The notes under the pieces: generated by a model | What the model saw: only the letters and a program-made list of their open reading frames with translations | Database searches by the model: none | Told to the model about the DNA's origin: nothing | Shown: positions 44,246 to 52,632 of the stretch, piece after piece | How positions within the stretch are numbered: position 1 is the stretch's first letter | Layout: each line of letters starts with the position of its first letter | Source: Paenibacillus sp. G2S3 | GTDB lineage: Bacteria; Bacillota; Bacilli; Paenibacillales; Paenibacillaceae | Direction of reading: 5' to 3' | NCBI RefSeq assembly: GCF_030123105.1 | Contig: NZ_CP126095.1 | Span: forward strand, 1,798,001-1,862,000 | DNA: 64,000 bases | Translations under genes and position numbers: made by a program

Positions 44246-45466
44246 ATGATCACGAATAAAACGCAGCTAACTGGAGAAGACAGCAAATCTATGAATTCTT
44301 ATTTGGCCCCGCTAGTACAGCAAATTCAGCCTTCGGGTATTCGTAAGTTTTTTGATCTGGCTGCAGGCAGCAAGGATATTATATCACTTGGAGTCGGGGA
44401 GCCTGATTTTAAGACCCCGTGGCATGTCAGAGAGGCTTGTGTCTATTCGCTGGAAAGAGGGTTTACGGGGTATACATCCAATGCAGGTATGCCCGAGCTA
44501 CGGGAGGGAATTGCGAATTATTTGCACACCCGTTTTGCAGTGGAATATGATCCTGCTAATCAAATTATAGCAACGGTCGGCGGAAGCGAGGCTATTGATC
44601 TGGCTTTGCGTGCATTGATTACACCGGGCGATGAGATTCTCATACCCGAACCTTGCTATATTTCCTATTCGCCGATAACGGCTATTGGCGGGGGAATTCC
44701 GGTAGGTATTGAAACGACTGGAGAGAATAACTTTAAGCTTACAGCAGAGAGTTTGGAAGCCAAGATTACTCCGCGCTCCAAAGTTCTGATTCTGTGCTAC
44801 CCGAGTAACCCAACCGGAAGTGTGATGACCCGAGAAGATTGGGAGCCGATCGCCAAGGTTGTAGAGAAGCATGATCTTATTGTAATTTCGGATGAGATTT
44901 ATGCGGAATTGACTTATGGAATTAATCATGTAAGCTTTGCCGCACTGCCAGGTATGATGGATCGGACGATTCTGGTCAGCGGCTTCTCCAAGGCTTTTGC
45001 CATGACTGGATGGAGAATGGGTTATGCTTGTGGTCACCCAGATTTAATCTCCGCTATGCTTAAGATTCACCAGTACACTGTGATGTGTGCTCCTTCTATG
45101 GGCCAGGTGGCTGCACTTGAGGCACTGACCAATGGAATGGAAGAGAAGGATCGAATGGTTGATTCGTATAACCAACGGCGGAGGCTGATTGTTAAAGGTT
45201 TGCGTGATGCCGGACTGGAGTGTCATGAACCACAAGGTGCATTTTATGCTTTTCCTAGCGTGCGCAAAACGGGACTGACCTCTGATCAATTTGCACAGCG
45301 ATTATTGCTTGAATATAAGGTAGCAGCTGTACCTGGAAGTGTCTTTGGATTAGGTGGTGAAGGATACCTGCGCTGCTCTTATGCTACGTCAGTATCTCAG
45401 CTGAATGAAGCGATAGAACGCATTGGTGCTTTTGTCATACAATTGGAACGAGAGAGAATGGAATAG
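44246..45466 (+). CDS. Class I/II PLP-dependent aminotransferase (YugH-like)
   Basis: A 406-residue cytoplasmic aminotransferase. The PLP lysine is Lys249 in SGFSKAFAMTGWRMGY; the cofactor-binding segment CYPSNPTGSVM and SDEIYAELTY are also clear, with a C-terminal substrate Arg (YLRCSYA). Likely substrates are aromatic or aspartate-type amino acids, but specificity is not visible. It is co-directional with the Lrp/AsnC-type gene and presumably regulated by it. Confidence 0.9.
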   Translation: MITNKTQLTGEDSKSMNSYLAPLVQQIQPSGIRKFFDLAAGSKDIISLGVGEPDFKTPWHVREACVYSLERGFTGYTSNAGMPELREGIANYLHTRFAVEYDPANQIIATVGGSEAIDLALRALITPGDEILIPEPCYISYSPITAIGGGIPVGIETTGENNFKLTAESLEAKITPRSKVLILCYPSNPTGSVMTREDWEPIAKVVEKHDLIVISDEIYAELTYGINHVSFAALPGMMDRTILVSGFSKAFAMTGWRMGYACGHPDLISAMLKIHQYTVMCAPSMGQVAALEALTNGMEEKDRMVDSYNQRRRLIVKGLRDAGLECHEPQGAFYAFPSVRKTGLTSDQFAQRLLLEYKVAAVPGSVFGLGGEGYLRCSYATSVSQLNEAIERIGAFVIQLERERME

Positions 45467-45718
45467 AGAAAATTGGACTATAGCCTATCCCATAAACCTA
45501 TGGTATTATTTTACTTTGAGAGTAATTAGCCCCTATAATAGAACTAACAAGGATGTATTTTACTCTGGAATTAAGCGTTGCTTTGAAGTTGCTTTTATTA
45601 CTTTAATGATATTTTGTGGCACGCGCTCAATAATACTTTAGGCTTATGCTTCTAAAGCGAGTTTTGTACAAAGCTCTTACGAGAAGCAATGCTGTACAAA
45701 CTTTTAGGAGGGATGATT

Positions 45719-45970
45719 GTGCTTAGTGCCGATTATTACTTACCTTCCTATGGAGGGCAATGTTATTCTGGAAGTGGGAAACTGTCCGCCAAGGGTGATG
45801 CTTCTGCTCGCATACTCTCTCTGGAAGATGAAATTAGAATACTCCGTGCCAAGATGGAGCAACTTTTTTTGCAGGAAAAATCATTCACTTCAGATAATGT
45901 GATTGAAATTAGCAGTTTACTGGATCTCAAGATAAATGAATACATGAAGGGGCGTCCAGTTGGAAAATAA
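45719..45970 (+). CDS. Spo0E-like aspartyl-phosphate phosphatase
   Basis: 83 residues. GTG 45719 follows AGGAGG at seven bases; the in-frame ATG at 45713 is too close to the site. The C-terminal half (LEDEIRILRAKMEQLF...EISSLLDLKINEYMKG) is a two-helix hairpin carrying the Spo0E signature SxxLDxxI. The family dephosphorylates Spo0A~P and so holds back sporulation. The N-terminal 30 residues (YYLPSYGGQCYSGSG) are not part of the usual fold. Confidence 0.75.
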   Translation: MLSADYYLPSYGGQCYSGSGKLSAKGDASARILSLEDEIRILRAKMEQLFLQEKSFTSDNVIEISSLLDLKINEYMKGRPVGK

Positions 45971-45987
45971 CGTCGCTACATGCTGTT

Positions 45988-46013
45988 AAAGAGGACCCTA
46001 GGGTCCTCTTTTT
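45988..46013 (+). terminator. Terminator after spo0E-like gene
   Basis: An 11-bp perfect stem (AAAGAGGACCC/GGGTCCTCTTT around a TA centre) followed by T residues. The 46014-46271 gap shows no further feature. Confidence 0.8.
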
Positions 46014-46271
46014 GTTGTTCCTTTTTAAGCTCACAACTCGCAATATTGCAGTCACTATTGGAGAGAATATGTTTAAAATAGATTCCTCGGGCAATAGTCT
46101 TAACTTCATTAAGGACAACATGGCGTAGGCCGTTTACTAAATTCATAGAAATGTGGACTAATGGTGGTTATCTTGTGTATACTCTTAATTTGCCTTCTTT
46201 ATTGCCTTCCTTATAGAAGAAAGCTTAAACTATCAGTATATGATTTCAAGAATGGATGGGAGGCATGAGCC

Positions 46272-46838
46272 ATGGCGATTTATACACGTACGGGTGATGC
46301 AGGTCAGACCTCGGTAATTGGTGGCCGGGTTGGCAAAGACGATGTTCGTGTCGAGGCCTATGGAACGATTGATGAACTGAATTGCTTTGTAGGGCAAGCA
46401 TGCAGCCTGATGGAAAGTGATAATTTCGACGATGTCCGCGAACAATTGCTAGAAATTCAACACGAGTTGTTTGATTGTGGCACAGATCTAGCATTTGTTA
46501 AGCTTGCTGACGGTGGTCAATATATGGTAACAAATGAGATGGCTAAACGGCTGGAAGGTTGGATTGATGCTCTACAAGAGGAGAATCCGCCGCTTGAGAA
46601 ATTTATTTTGCCAGGAGGCAGTCAGTTGGCTTCCGTTCTACATGTTTGCCGTACGGTATGTCGGCGTGCGGAACGTCGGGCGGTTACCTTAGGACGAACT
46701 GCGGACATTAACCCGGAAGCGGTTATTTATTTGAACCGGTTATCGGATTATTTCTTTGCACTGGCAAGAACGGCTAATACACGGGCAGGGATTACTGATG
46801 TAGAATACATCCGTAGTAAAAAGGTGTTCCGGGACTAA
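46272..46838 (+). CDS. Cob(I)alamin adenosyltransferase, PduO type
   Basis: Transfers the adenosyl group of ATP to cob(I)alamin, making coenzyme B12. The 188-residue helical-bundle protein has the ATP-binding N-terminus YTRTGDAGQTSVIGGRVGKDD and the conserved VEAYGTIDELNCFVG, plus the C-terminal RxxxRRAERRAV region (VCRRAERRAVTLG). Its stop is 1 base from the pseudouridine synthase start, so the two are co-transcribed. Confidence 0.94.
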   Translation: MAIYTRTGDAGQTSVIGGRVGKDDVRVEAYGTIDELNCFVGQACSLMESDNFDDVREQLLEIQHELFDCGTDLAFVKLADGGQYMVTNEMAKRLEGWIDALQEENPPLEKFILPGGSQLASVLHVCRTVCRRAERRAVTLGRTADINPEAVIYLNRLSDYFFALARTANTRAGITDVEYIRSKKVFRD

Positions 46839-46839
46839 T

Positions 46840-47826
46840 ATGACAAGCTACTATTCACCTATTACTTACATCATACCACCCGAAGAGGATGACTGGCTCT
46901 TGAAGACGATCCTGCATAAACGGATGGATGTCTCTCGCAAGCTGCTGTCCCGACTGAAACAGACGGAGCAAGGCATCACATTAAATGGAGAGAGAGTCTA
47001 CATTAGTGTGCATGTTAAAGCAGGAGATACCGTGCAGATTCGCATGGAAACGGAGACTTCGGATGATATTTTACCGCAACCGATTCCCTTTGAAATTCTA
47101 TTTGAAGATGAACATCTGCTAGTGGTTAACAAGGCAGCAGGAATCATCGTCCATCCCACCCATGGGCATTACACTGACACGCTTGCTAACGGCGTGGTTC
47201 ATTACTGGGCGCAGAAGAATGAACGCTTCCGCTTCCGACCTGTTCACCGTCTGGATCAGGAAACCTCCGGTGTATTAGTCATCGCTAAGAATCCTTACAG
47301 TCATCAGCACATCTCCGAGCAGATGATCGCTGGTACTGTAGATAAGCGTTACGCTGCATTTGTTCACGGGGTTCCTTCGGAGCCGTCCGGCGATATAGAC
47401 GGACCTATCGACCGTGACCCTGAGGAGCCGCATCGGCGTATCGTGACCCCGGATGGATATCCTTCACTGACTCGATATGAGGTTAAGCAGGTGTATTCAG
47501 CCGGCTCCAAAGTTGAACTTAAGCTGGAGAGTGGACGTACCCATCAGATTCGAGTTCATATGACCTCTATCGGCTGTCCACTGATTGGTGACAGCATGTA
47601 TCGTCATGAGCTGTACAATTATCTGGAAATGACTTCAACGCAGAGTGAGCAGTTGAAGTCCGTTACAGCACTAGATGCATCCATTCCGCGTCAAGCACTG
47701 CACGCGGTGCGTCTGACGTTCAAGCACCCGGTGTTGCTGCAGGAAATGATCTTTGAAGCCCCATTGCCGGCTGACATGGTAGCCTTGGAGAAAATATTGG
47801 AGCAAGGCCCTATAGCGAATTTGTGA
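46840..47826 (+). CDS. RluA/RluD-family pseudouridine synthase
   Basis: A 328-residue RNA-modifying enzyme. An S4-like N-terminal RNA-binding region (about 25-85) precedes the catalytic domain with the family motif HRLDQETSG, in which Asp139 is the nucleophile, and GRTHQIRVHM near 225. The target (23S rRNA or tRNA) is not fixed by sequence alone. It starts right after the adenosyltransferase stop and is followed by a structured repeat. Confidence 0.93.
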   Translation: MTSYYSPITYIIPPEEDDWLLKTILHKRMDVSRKLLSRLKQTEQGITLNGERVYISVHVKAGDTVQIRMETETSDDILPQPIPFEILFEDEHLLVVNKAAGIIVHPTHGHYTDTLANGVVHYWAQKNERFRFRPVHRLDQETSGVLVIAKNPYSHQHISEQMIAGTVDKRYAAFVHGVPSEPSGDIDGPIDRDPEEPHRRIVTPDGYPSLTRYEVKQVYSAGSKVELKLESGRTHQIRVHMTSIGCPLIGDSMYRHELYNYLEMTSTQSEQLKSVTALDASIPRQALHAVRLTFKHPVLLQEMIFEAPLPADMVALEKILEQGPIANL

Positions 47827-47858
47827 TAAAATTATGATTCAGGCGATAGAGTGGCGAA

Positions 47859-47978
47859 GGGGAAGTTTGGAACTGTAGGAGCGATAGCGACCGCCTTTGT
47901 CTGCGGATTTCAACCGTGTTTAACGGTAAAATTGAAGAAATCTGTAGACAACAGCGGCCGGAAGTCCAAACATTCCCC
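47859..47978. repeat. Dispersed structured element, family 1, copy 2
   Basis: Outer stem GGGGAA.TTTGGA (47859-47871) with TCCAAAC.TTCCCC (47965-47978), a 14-bp middle stem 47898-47911/47937-47950 with two G-T pairs, and an apical hairpin ACCGT/ACGGT at 47913-47917/47923-47927. It matches copy 1 at 30360-30478 in order and spacing, with paired substitutions. It fills the gap before the ArsC-like gene. Confidence 0.75.
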
Positions 47979-48019
47979 GTAGTTACGATATTATTAGCCC
48001 ATTATTAAAGGAGCACAAC

Positions 48020-48385
48020 ATGAGCAAACTAAAAGTATATCAATATCCAAAATGCAGCACCTGCCGCAGCGCAGTGAAATGGCTACAAGGACAAGGTCAT
48101 GAGTTGGAGCTTCAGAACATTGCAGAGCAGCCACCGACCGTGGACGAGCTGCGTGAACTGCTGGCGAACAGCGGACTTGAGCTGAAGAAGTTTTTTAATA
48201 CAAGCGGGGAAGTATATAAAGCATTAAGTCTGAAGGACAAAATGGCACAGCTTAGTGAACTGGAGAAGCTAGTGCTACTCTCAAGCCACGGGATGCTGAT
48301 CAAACGTCCAATTGTTACAGATGGCGTTAAAGTTACGGTAGGATTCAAAGAAGACCAATATGCCGATACTTGGACTAGTATTTAA
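48020..48385 (+). CDS. ArsC/Spx-fold thioredoxin-like protein
   Basis: A 121-residue protein of the ArsC/Spx/YusI family with N-terminal redox motif Cys12-x-x-Cys15 (PKCSTCRSA) and the C-terminal KRPIVTD loop. The CxxC and length fit a reductase-like YusI-type protein or an Spx-type regulator. I see no arsenic genes nearby, so an arsenate reductase role is not supported by context. Good AAGGAG site. Confidence 0.85.
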   Translation: MSKLKVYQYPKCSTCRSAVKWLQGQGHELELQNIAEQPPTVDELRELLANSGLELKKFFNTSGEVYKALSLKDKMAQLSELEKLVLLSSHGMLIKRPIVTDGVKVTVGFKEDQYADTWTSI

Positions 48386-48418
48386 TATCAATAGAAAGAT
48401 TAAGGGAGAGGTTTATAA

Positions 48419-49345
48419 GTGAGAACAGAAACAACGGGCCGTGTAATGCTTGTAGATGGAATGGCTCTGCTGTTCCGGGCCTTTTATGCGACCTCTTATG
48501 GAGGATATATTCGCAAGACAAAAGCTGGATTACCGACGAACGCAGTGTACGGTTTTTTACAGTATTTTTTCGATGCAGTAAGCACGTTTGAGCCTTCTCA
48601 TGTCGTGTGCTGCTGGGATATGGGTAAAGGAACGTTCCGCACCGAGAAATATGATGGATACAAATCCAACCGGATCGAGGCTCCGCTGGAGTTAATTCCA
48701 CAGTTCGATCTAGTAAAAGATGTAGTAGCTGAGCTTGGAGTGCCGAATATCGGACTTGCCGGCTACGAAGCGGATGATTGCATTGGTACGCTAGCTTCTT
48801 GTTACAGTGAAAATTCTGAGGTGTATATTTTGACGGGTGATCATGATATGCTTCAGCTCATTGATGAGAATGTTAAGGTCGTCATTATGAAAAAGGGTCG
48901 CTCTAACTATAAAGTGTATGACCTTGCAGAGTTGCTGGAGGAAAAGGGTCTAACCCCTAGACAGGTGATTGACCTGAAGGGCTTCATGGGCGATACCAGT
49001 GACAACTATCCAGGTGTTAAAGGGATTGGTGAGAAAACTGCACTGAAGCTGCTGACCGAATACGATACAGTTGAAGGTGTTATTGAGAATCTGCATCTGC
49101 TTCCTAAAGGTGTGCGTACCAAAATCGAAGCAGATCTGGATATGCTGCATTTATCGCGAGAGCTAGCTGAAATTCGATGCGATGTGCCGGTGGTCTGCGA
49201 GCTGACGGATGCCTTGTGGCAACTACAACGGGAAACAGCTGCACGCAAATTTCAAGAGTTAGAGTTCGGCAGCTTGATGCATTTGATTGCTGAGGTGCAG
49301 GACGAACGGGGAATTGTACAGATTGAGTTAGGCGATTTGGGTTAA
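48419..49345 (+). CDS. 5'-3' exonuclease (PolA N-domain-like, YpcP-like)
   Basis: A 308-residue flap/5'-nuclease: an N-terminal PIN-like domain (VMLVDGMALLFRAFYA) with acidic metal ligands (YEADDCIGT, LTGDHDML, GFMGDTSDNYPGVKGIGEKTA) and an H3TH DNA-binding segment. The family removes RNA primers and flaps during replication and repair as a stand-alone protein. Start is GTG with GAGAGG ahead. It precedes the Tad/T7SS-like cluster and is separated from it by a terminator. Confidence 0.93.
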   Translation: MRTETTGRVMLVDGMALLFRAFYATSYGGYIRKTKAGLPTNAVYGFLQYFFDAVSTFEPSHVVCCWDMGKGTFRTEKYDGYKSNRIEAPLELIPQFDLVKDVVAELGVPNIGLAGYEADDCIGTLASCYSENSEVYILTGDHDMLQLIDENVKVVIMKKGRSNYKVYDLAELLEEKGLTPRQVIDLKGFMGDTSDNYPGVKGIGEKTALKLLTEYDTVEGVIENLHLLPKGVRTKIEADLDMLHLSRELAEIRCDVPVVCELTDALWQLQRETAARKFQELEFGSLMHLIAEVQDERGIVQIELGDLG

Positions 49346-49391
49346 GTAGGAGAACGGTTCTCTTTTGATAAAAATAAGAATAAACATATGG

Positions 49392-49427
49392 GCAGGTCGA
49401 GGTTATCATCCTTGGCCTGCTTTTTTT
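49392..49427 (+). terminator. Terminator upstream of the secretion cluster
   Basis: An 11-bp stem (49392-49402 with 49410-49420, two G-T pairs) followed by seven T. It insulates the next cluster from the exonuclease gene. Confidence 0.8.
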
Positions 49428-49469
49428 GTTGTCGAATACATGTGGGAATTTATCAATATATGTCTTTTT

Positions 49470-49499
49470 TTGACTAAATTACAAATTAAGGTTTCTAAT
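49470..49499 (+). promoter_or_regulatory. Possible promoter of the Tad/T7SS-like cluster
   Basis: TTGACT (49470-49475), an 18-bp spacer and TCTAAT (49494-49499) lie about 70 bases before the first gene. It is the best SigA-like pair in this gap, but the match is modest. Confidence 0.35.
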
Positions 49500-49570
49500 C
49501 CTGAATATCGGTTTAATGAGATTTCAAAGGAAATGGATAGGGATTATTTTCCATAGTAGGTGATGATGAG

Positions 49571-50932
49571 ATGAAGATCCTTTTGGTCACGCACAAGTTT
49601 CAGAAGATATTAGCAGAGTATTGCACGCGAACCGTAGACGTAGTGAATGAATCCGAATTAGTACTCGGAGGCACATTGGAATTTTTGCAGAACATTAATC
49701 CCTCAGTAGACAGCATATTAATAACGGATGATGCCTTATCTCTGAGGATGGAACAGAACAGGAGTGATTTAAACGACCTAATCCATTGGCTGGTAGCTAA
49801 TCAAAAGTCAAATGTAAAGATTCTAATCCTTACCAGGTACATAAGGAATGATACAGAACTCAAGAACCTCAGCTATAGATATCCGAATCTTCAAGTTAAG
49901 AATTACGAATACATACGCATTACATCAGTACTATTTCGTGAAGCTCTAGAGCATTTATCCGATACTAAACACCAATTGAAACAACCATCAAAACCTCACG
50001 AAGATAAGAGTAATCCAAGGAATACGGACAAAAAAGGGTCGTTTCTGGATCGGTTTAAACCGAAGCCGAAAGCTCCACCTGAATTACAGGCCACGGATAA
50101 CCTTACAAGGGAGCTTGATAGGGTTAGCCGAGGGATTAGTCGTATTGTTGCGATAACCGGTCATAGCGGATGCGGAATAACAAGCACGACGATCAACGTC
50201 GCAAGTGAAGCAAGTAAACGTGGTCTGAATGTATTGATCGTGGACATGGATATCGAATATCGAAGTACGAATATGTATTTCAGCAGCTTTCATGAACGTA
50301 CCAAGCGGGATGAAGATATAAATGCATCTCTCATCCGAACGTTAGCAAGACCTCAGGATTATTTAACTACGGCTTTTCATTTAAAAGAAAATCTATGGAT
50401 GGCTGGACTGGGTTACAGCTTTTCCGATCCGAAGTTGATTGAGCAATTTTATACCAGTTCTAAACTTGTTGGTCTGTTGTCCTTACTCCGGAACAAATTT
50501 AATTTAATTCTATTGGATCTGCCATTGAACTTATTGGATAGATTTCGAGAAGCCTTAATTCATATCGACAGCTTTGGCCTGTGTATTCCCAATAATCTAT
50601 ACGCTGTATTAAGCACTTTGAAGAATGTGGAAGAGACACTGAATAAGGAAAATACGGCCTATTTGAATGCGAAGTCAAAAGTAATTGTCACTAAATATAA
50701 CGACCGTTCCAGATTTCAAGGTGATATTTTCATTCCAGACAAGGTAAGTGCAGTTACGTCATCCGGCCTATTAGAAAGCTTTACATACGAAATGAAAGTA
50801 GCAGGTCATATCTCTTATGACACGGATTTTGACACTCAGATCGAAACAGATGTGCCACTCGTATATTCAAACAGAGACCATGAGCGGGCTTACGGAAATA
50901 TACTTCTTAGATTACTGGAGGGGAGTAGTTAA
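49571..50932 (+). CDS. CpaE/MinD-like protein with degenerate Walker A (first of two)
   Basis: 453 residues. The N-terminal receiver-like domain (about 1-130; KILLVTHKF, SILITDDAL, VKILILTRYI) is followed by a charged linker and a MinD/ParA-type domain (about 190-450). The P-loop region reads GHSGCGITSTT (197-207), where Ile replaces the catalytic lysine, so ATP hydrolysis is doubtful; the switch segment LIVDMDIEY remains. CpaE proteins position Tad pili. Its stop overlaps the next start (TAATG). Confidence 0.8.
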   Translation: MKILLVTHKFQKILAEYCTRTVDVVNESELVLGGTLEFLQNINPSVDSILITDDALSLRMEQNRSDLNDLIHWLVANQKSNVKILILTRYIRNDTELKNLSYRYPNLQVKNYEYIRITSVLFREALEHLSDTKHQLKQPSKPHEDKSNPRNTDKKGSFLDRFKPKPKAPPELQATDNLTRELDRVSRGISRIVAITGHSGCGITSTTINVASEASKRGLNVLIVDMDIEYRSTNMYFSSFHERTKRDEDINASLIRTLARPQDYLTTAFHLKENLWMAGLGYSFSDPKLIEQFYTSSKLVGLLSLLRNKFNLILLDLPLNLLDRFREALIHIDSFGLCIPNNLYAVLSTLKNVEETLNKENTAYLNAKSKVIVTKYNDRSRFQGDIFIPDKVSAVTSSGLLESFTYEMKVAGHISYDTDFDTQIETDVPLVYSNRDHERAYGNILLRLLEGSS

Positions 50933-51813
50933 TGGATTTAAGTGGACTTAAGAATGCGACACCCAATAAGCAAATGTTCAAGCGGGTTGCAGCATTGCTC
51001 TTTAGTATATTGATCATCGTGGTTTCTTATATGTTCATTACGAAAGCCAGCAAAGATGCCAGCGATGTGGTAGAGGTGCTGCGAGTGAAGCCGAGTGATG
51101 GTATTCCGGCTTACGTAGTCATTACGGAACCTATGATTGAGAAATACAATATTATCAAAAAAGAATACACGGAGGATATGTTGTTATCTGAAGATGTTGA
51201 GTCGGTAAAAGGTAAACTTTCCGCTTACTATCTTCGAGGGAACAGCGTGCTTTACAAAGATCAGTTACTGGATGAGAAACCGCAAAAAAATGAATGGCTG
51301 TATCAAGTAAATGAGGAAAATGAGGTGTTGACGCTTCCTTATAATTTTTTGGAAGTTGGCGGCGATATTCTGATGCCAGGAGACCGTGTTCGTATCCGTG
51401 TGTCCTATGAGGTAGAGCAGAAGGATGCCGCGGGTGGTAATCCAAATGCTATTTATTCCGAGTCCACGAATACGATCAAAAAAACTGAAGTATTGTTTGA
51501 AAGCATTGTTGTGAAGGATATGCTCAACGCAAGCAGCCATTCCATCTACGAAGTATATAAAGAAGTGCAGAAGCTGGATGAGGATAAGAAGCAGAATGTC
51601 ATGAAGAGCAAGGATTTCTTGAAGAATATTCAACCTAAAGCATTGCTCCTAGAGGGCACGAGTGCACAGATTAACAATTATGCCAAATACAAAGGACTAA
51701 ATGGAAATTCATTTCTGATTACCATACTGAGCAGAAAAAGTAGTGATGTCATCATTGACCAACTGCCTACTTTGGAGAAAGAGGTGGAATCGTGGATCGG
51801 AAAAGAGGATTAG
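50932..51813 (+). CDS. CpaB/SAF-like membrane-anchored Tad component
   Basis: A 293-residue protein with one N-terminal membrane segment (about 18-37) and an extracytoplasmic domain. Its first part resembles an SAF domain (IPAYVVITEPMIEKYNIIKKEY...), and GGDILMPGDRVRIRV matches the CpaB/RcpC hallmark. In Gram-negatives CpaB acts with the secretin; here there is no outer membrane, so it may line or stabilise the channel through the wall. It overlaps both neighbours. Confidence 0.78.
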   Translation: MDLSGLKNATPNKQMFKRVAALLFSILIIVVSYMFITKASKDASDVVEVLRVKPSDGIPAYVVITEPMIEKYNIIKKEYTEDMLLSEDVESVKGKLSAYYLRGNSVLYKDQLLDEKPQKNEWLYQVNEENEVLTLPYNFLEVGGDILMPGDRVRIRVSYEVEQKDAAGGNPNAIYSESTNTIKKTEVLFESIVVKDMLNASSHSIYEVYKEVQKLDEDKKQNVMKSKDFLKNIQPKALLLEGTSAQINNYAKYKGLNGNSFLITILSRKSSDVIIDQLPTLEKEVESWIGKED

Positions 51814-52619
51814 GAATCGACAGCATTTTTCAGAAAATATCATCTAAGGATCTCGTCGGTGCCGAACTTCAAGAGAATAATCTGATTTATAGTGTAGTAG
51901 GTTTTATACCTGCTTGTGATGGTGTAGATAATGCCATGCTAATAAGCAACTTAGGCTATCTGTTATCTCAAAAAGGCCTGAATACTTGTGTGGTTGACCT
52001 TAAGGTGTTCTATCCGAACTTATATCAATTTCTAGATGTCCCTGCACACAAGAAGGGCCAAGGATTAATTAAGGTGTTAAAAAGCGACAAGGTAGATTTC
52101 CGAGATGAATTGCAGCAGACCAAATATGAGAAGCTGTTCCTGTTATCAGCTAGTCCACAGGATCTAATGGAGGAGTACTTTGACTTTGAGTTTGGGAATT
52201 TAGAGCGTGTAATTACTACACTTAAGCAGATGTTTGATATCGTGCTGATCGACATTCCCAACAACCCTCCATTGGAATTTTGTCTGGGTGCCATGAAGTA
52301 TTGTCACATCGGATTCTTTACGGCAACAGAGAGGATGGAAGCTACGATAAATATGGTGAAGCTGCTGGACTATGCTAAATCGGTTGGAATAAGTACGGCC
52401 AAGTTCACTAGTGTGGTGATGATGAATATTCAGCATATTGAATTTGATTATAAGGTTATGAAGGACATGGGTTTTAACATAGTTTCTGTACTGCCGCTTG
52501 TGAAGGATGCCGTAGTTCGTGCACATGAGGGCAGGCTGTACATAAAAGATAACCCCCTAATCAATAAATATTTCAAAAAAGAGATCCAAAAGCTGGCCGA
52601 TCGGTTGGCGGATCAGTAA
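51792..52619 (+). CDS. CpaE/MinD-like protein lacking a P-loop (second of two)
   Basis: 275 residues; start GTG, overlapping the preceding gene by 22 bases. The Rossmann-type order of a MinD/ParA ATPase is kept (NTCVVDLKVF; FDIVLIDIPNNPP), but the P-loop position reads IPACDGVDNAML and has no Gly-Lys-Thr. With the 49571 product it makes two non-canonical CpaE-type proteins in one operon, perhaps a heterodimer that positions the machine. Confidence 0.75.
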   Translation: MDRKRGLGIDSIFQKISSKDLVGAELQENNLIYSVVGFIPACDGVDNAMLISNLGYLLSQKGLNTCVVDLKVFYPNLYQFLDVPAHKKGQGLIKVLKSDKVDFRDELQQTKYEKLFLLSASPQDLMEEYFDFEFGNLERVITTLKQMFDIVLIDIPNNPPLEFCLGAMKYCHIGFFTATERMEATINMVKLLDYAKSVGISTAKFTSVVMMNIQHIEFDYKVMKDMGFNIVSVLPLVKDAVVRAHEGRLYIKDNPLINKYFKKEIQKLADRLADQ

Positions 52620-52632
52620 AGGGGAGAGCGAC

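Noticed and set aside
45467..45718. Possible small gene or palindromic TTTGTACAAA element before the Spo0E-like gene
   Set aside because: No frame with a ribosome site; the TGTACAAA repeats are too short to call.
48020..48385. Arsenate reductase (arsC) of an ars operon
   Set aside because: Only the fold and CxxC fit; there is no arsB, arsR or acr gene nearby, so an arsenic role is not supported.
49365..49556. 63-codon frame before the secretion cluster
   Set aside because: It runs through the exonuclease terminator and lacks a ribosome site.
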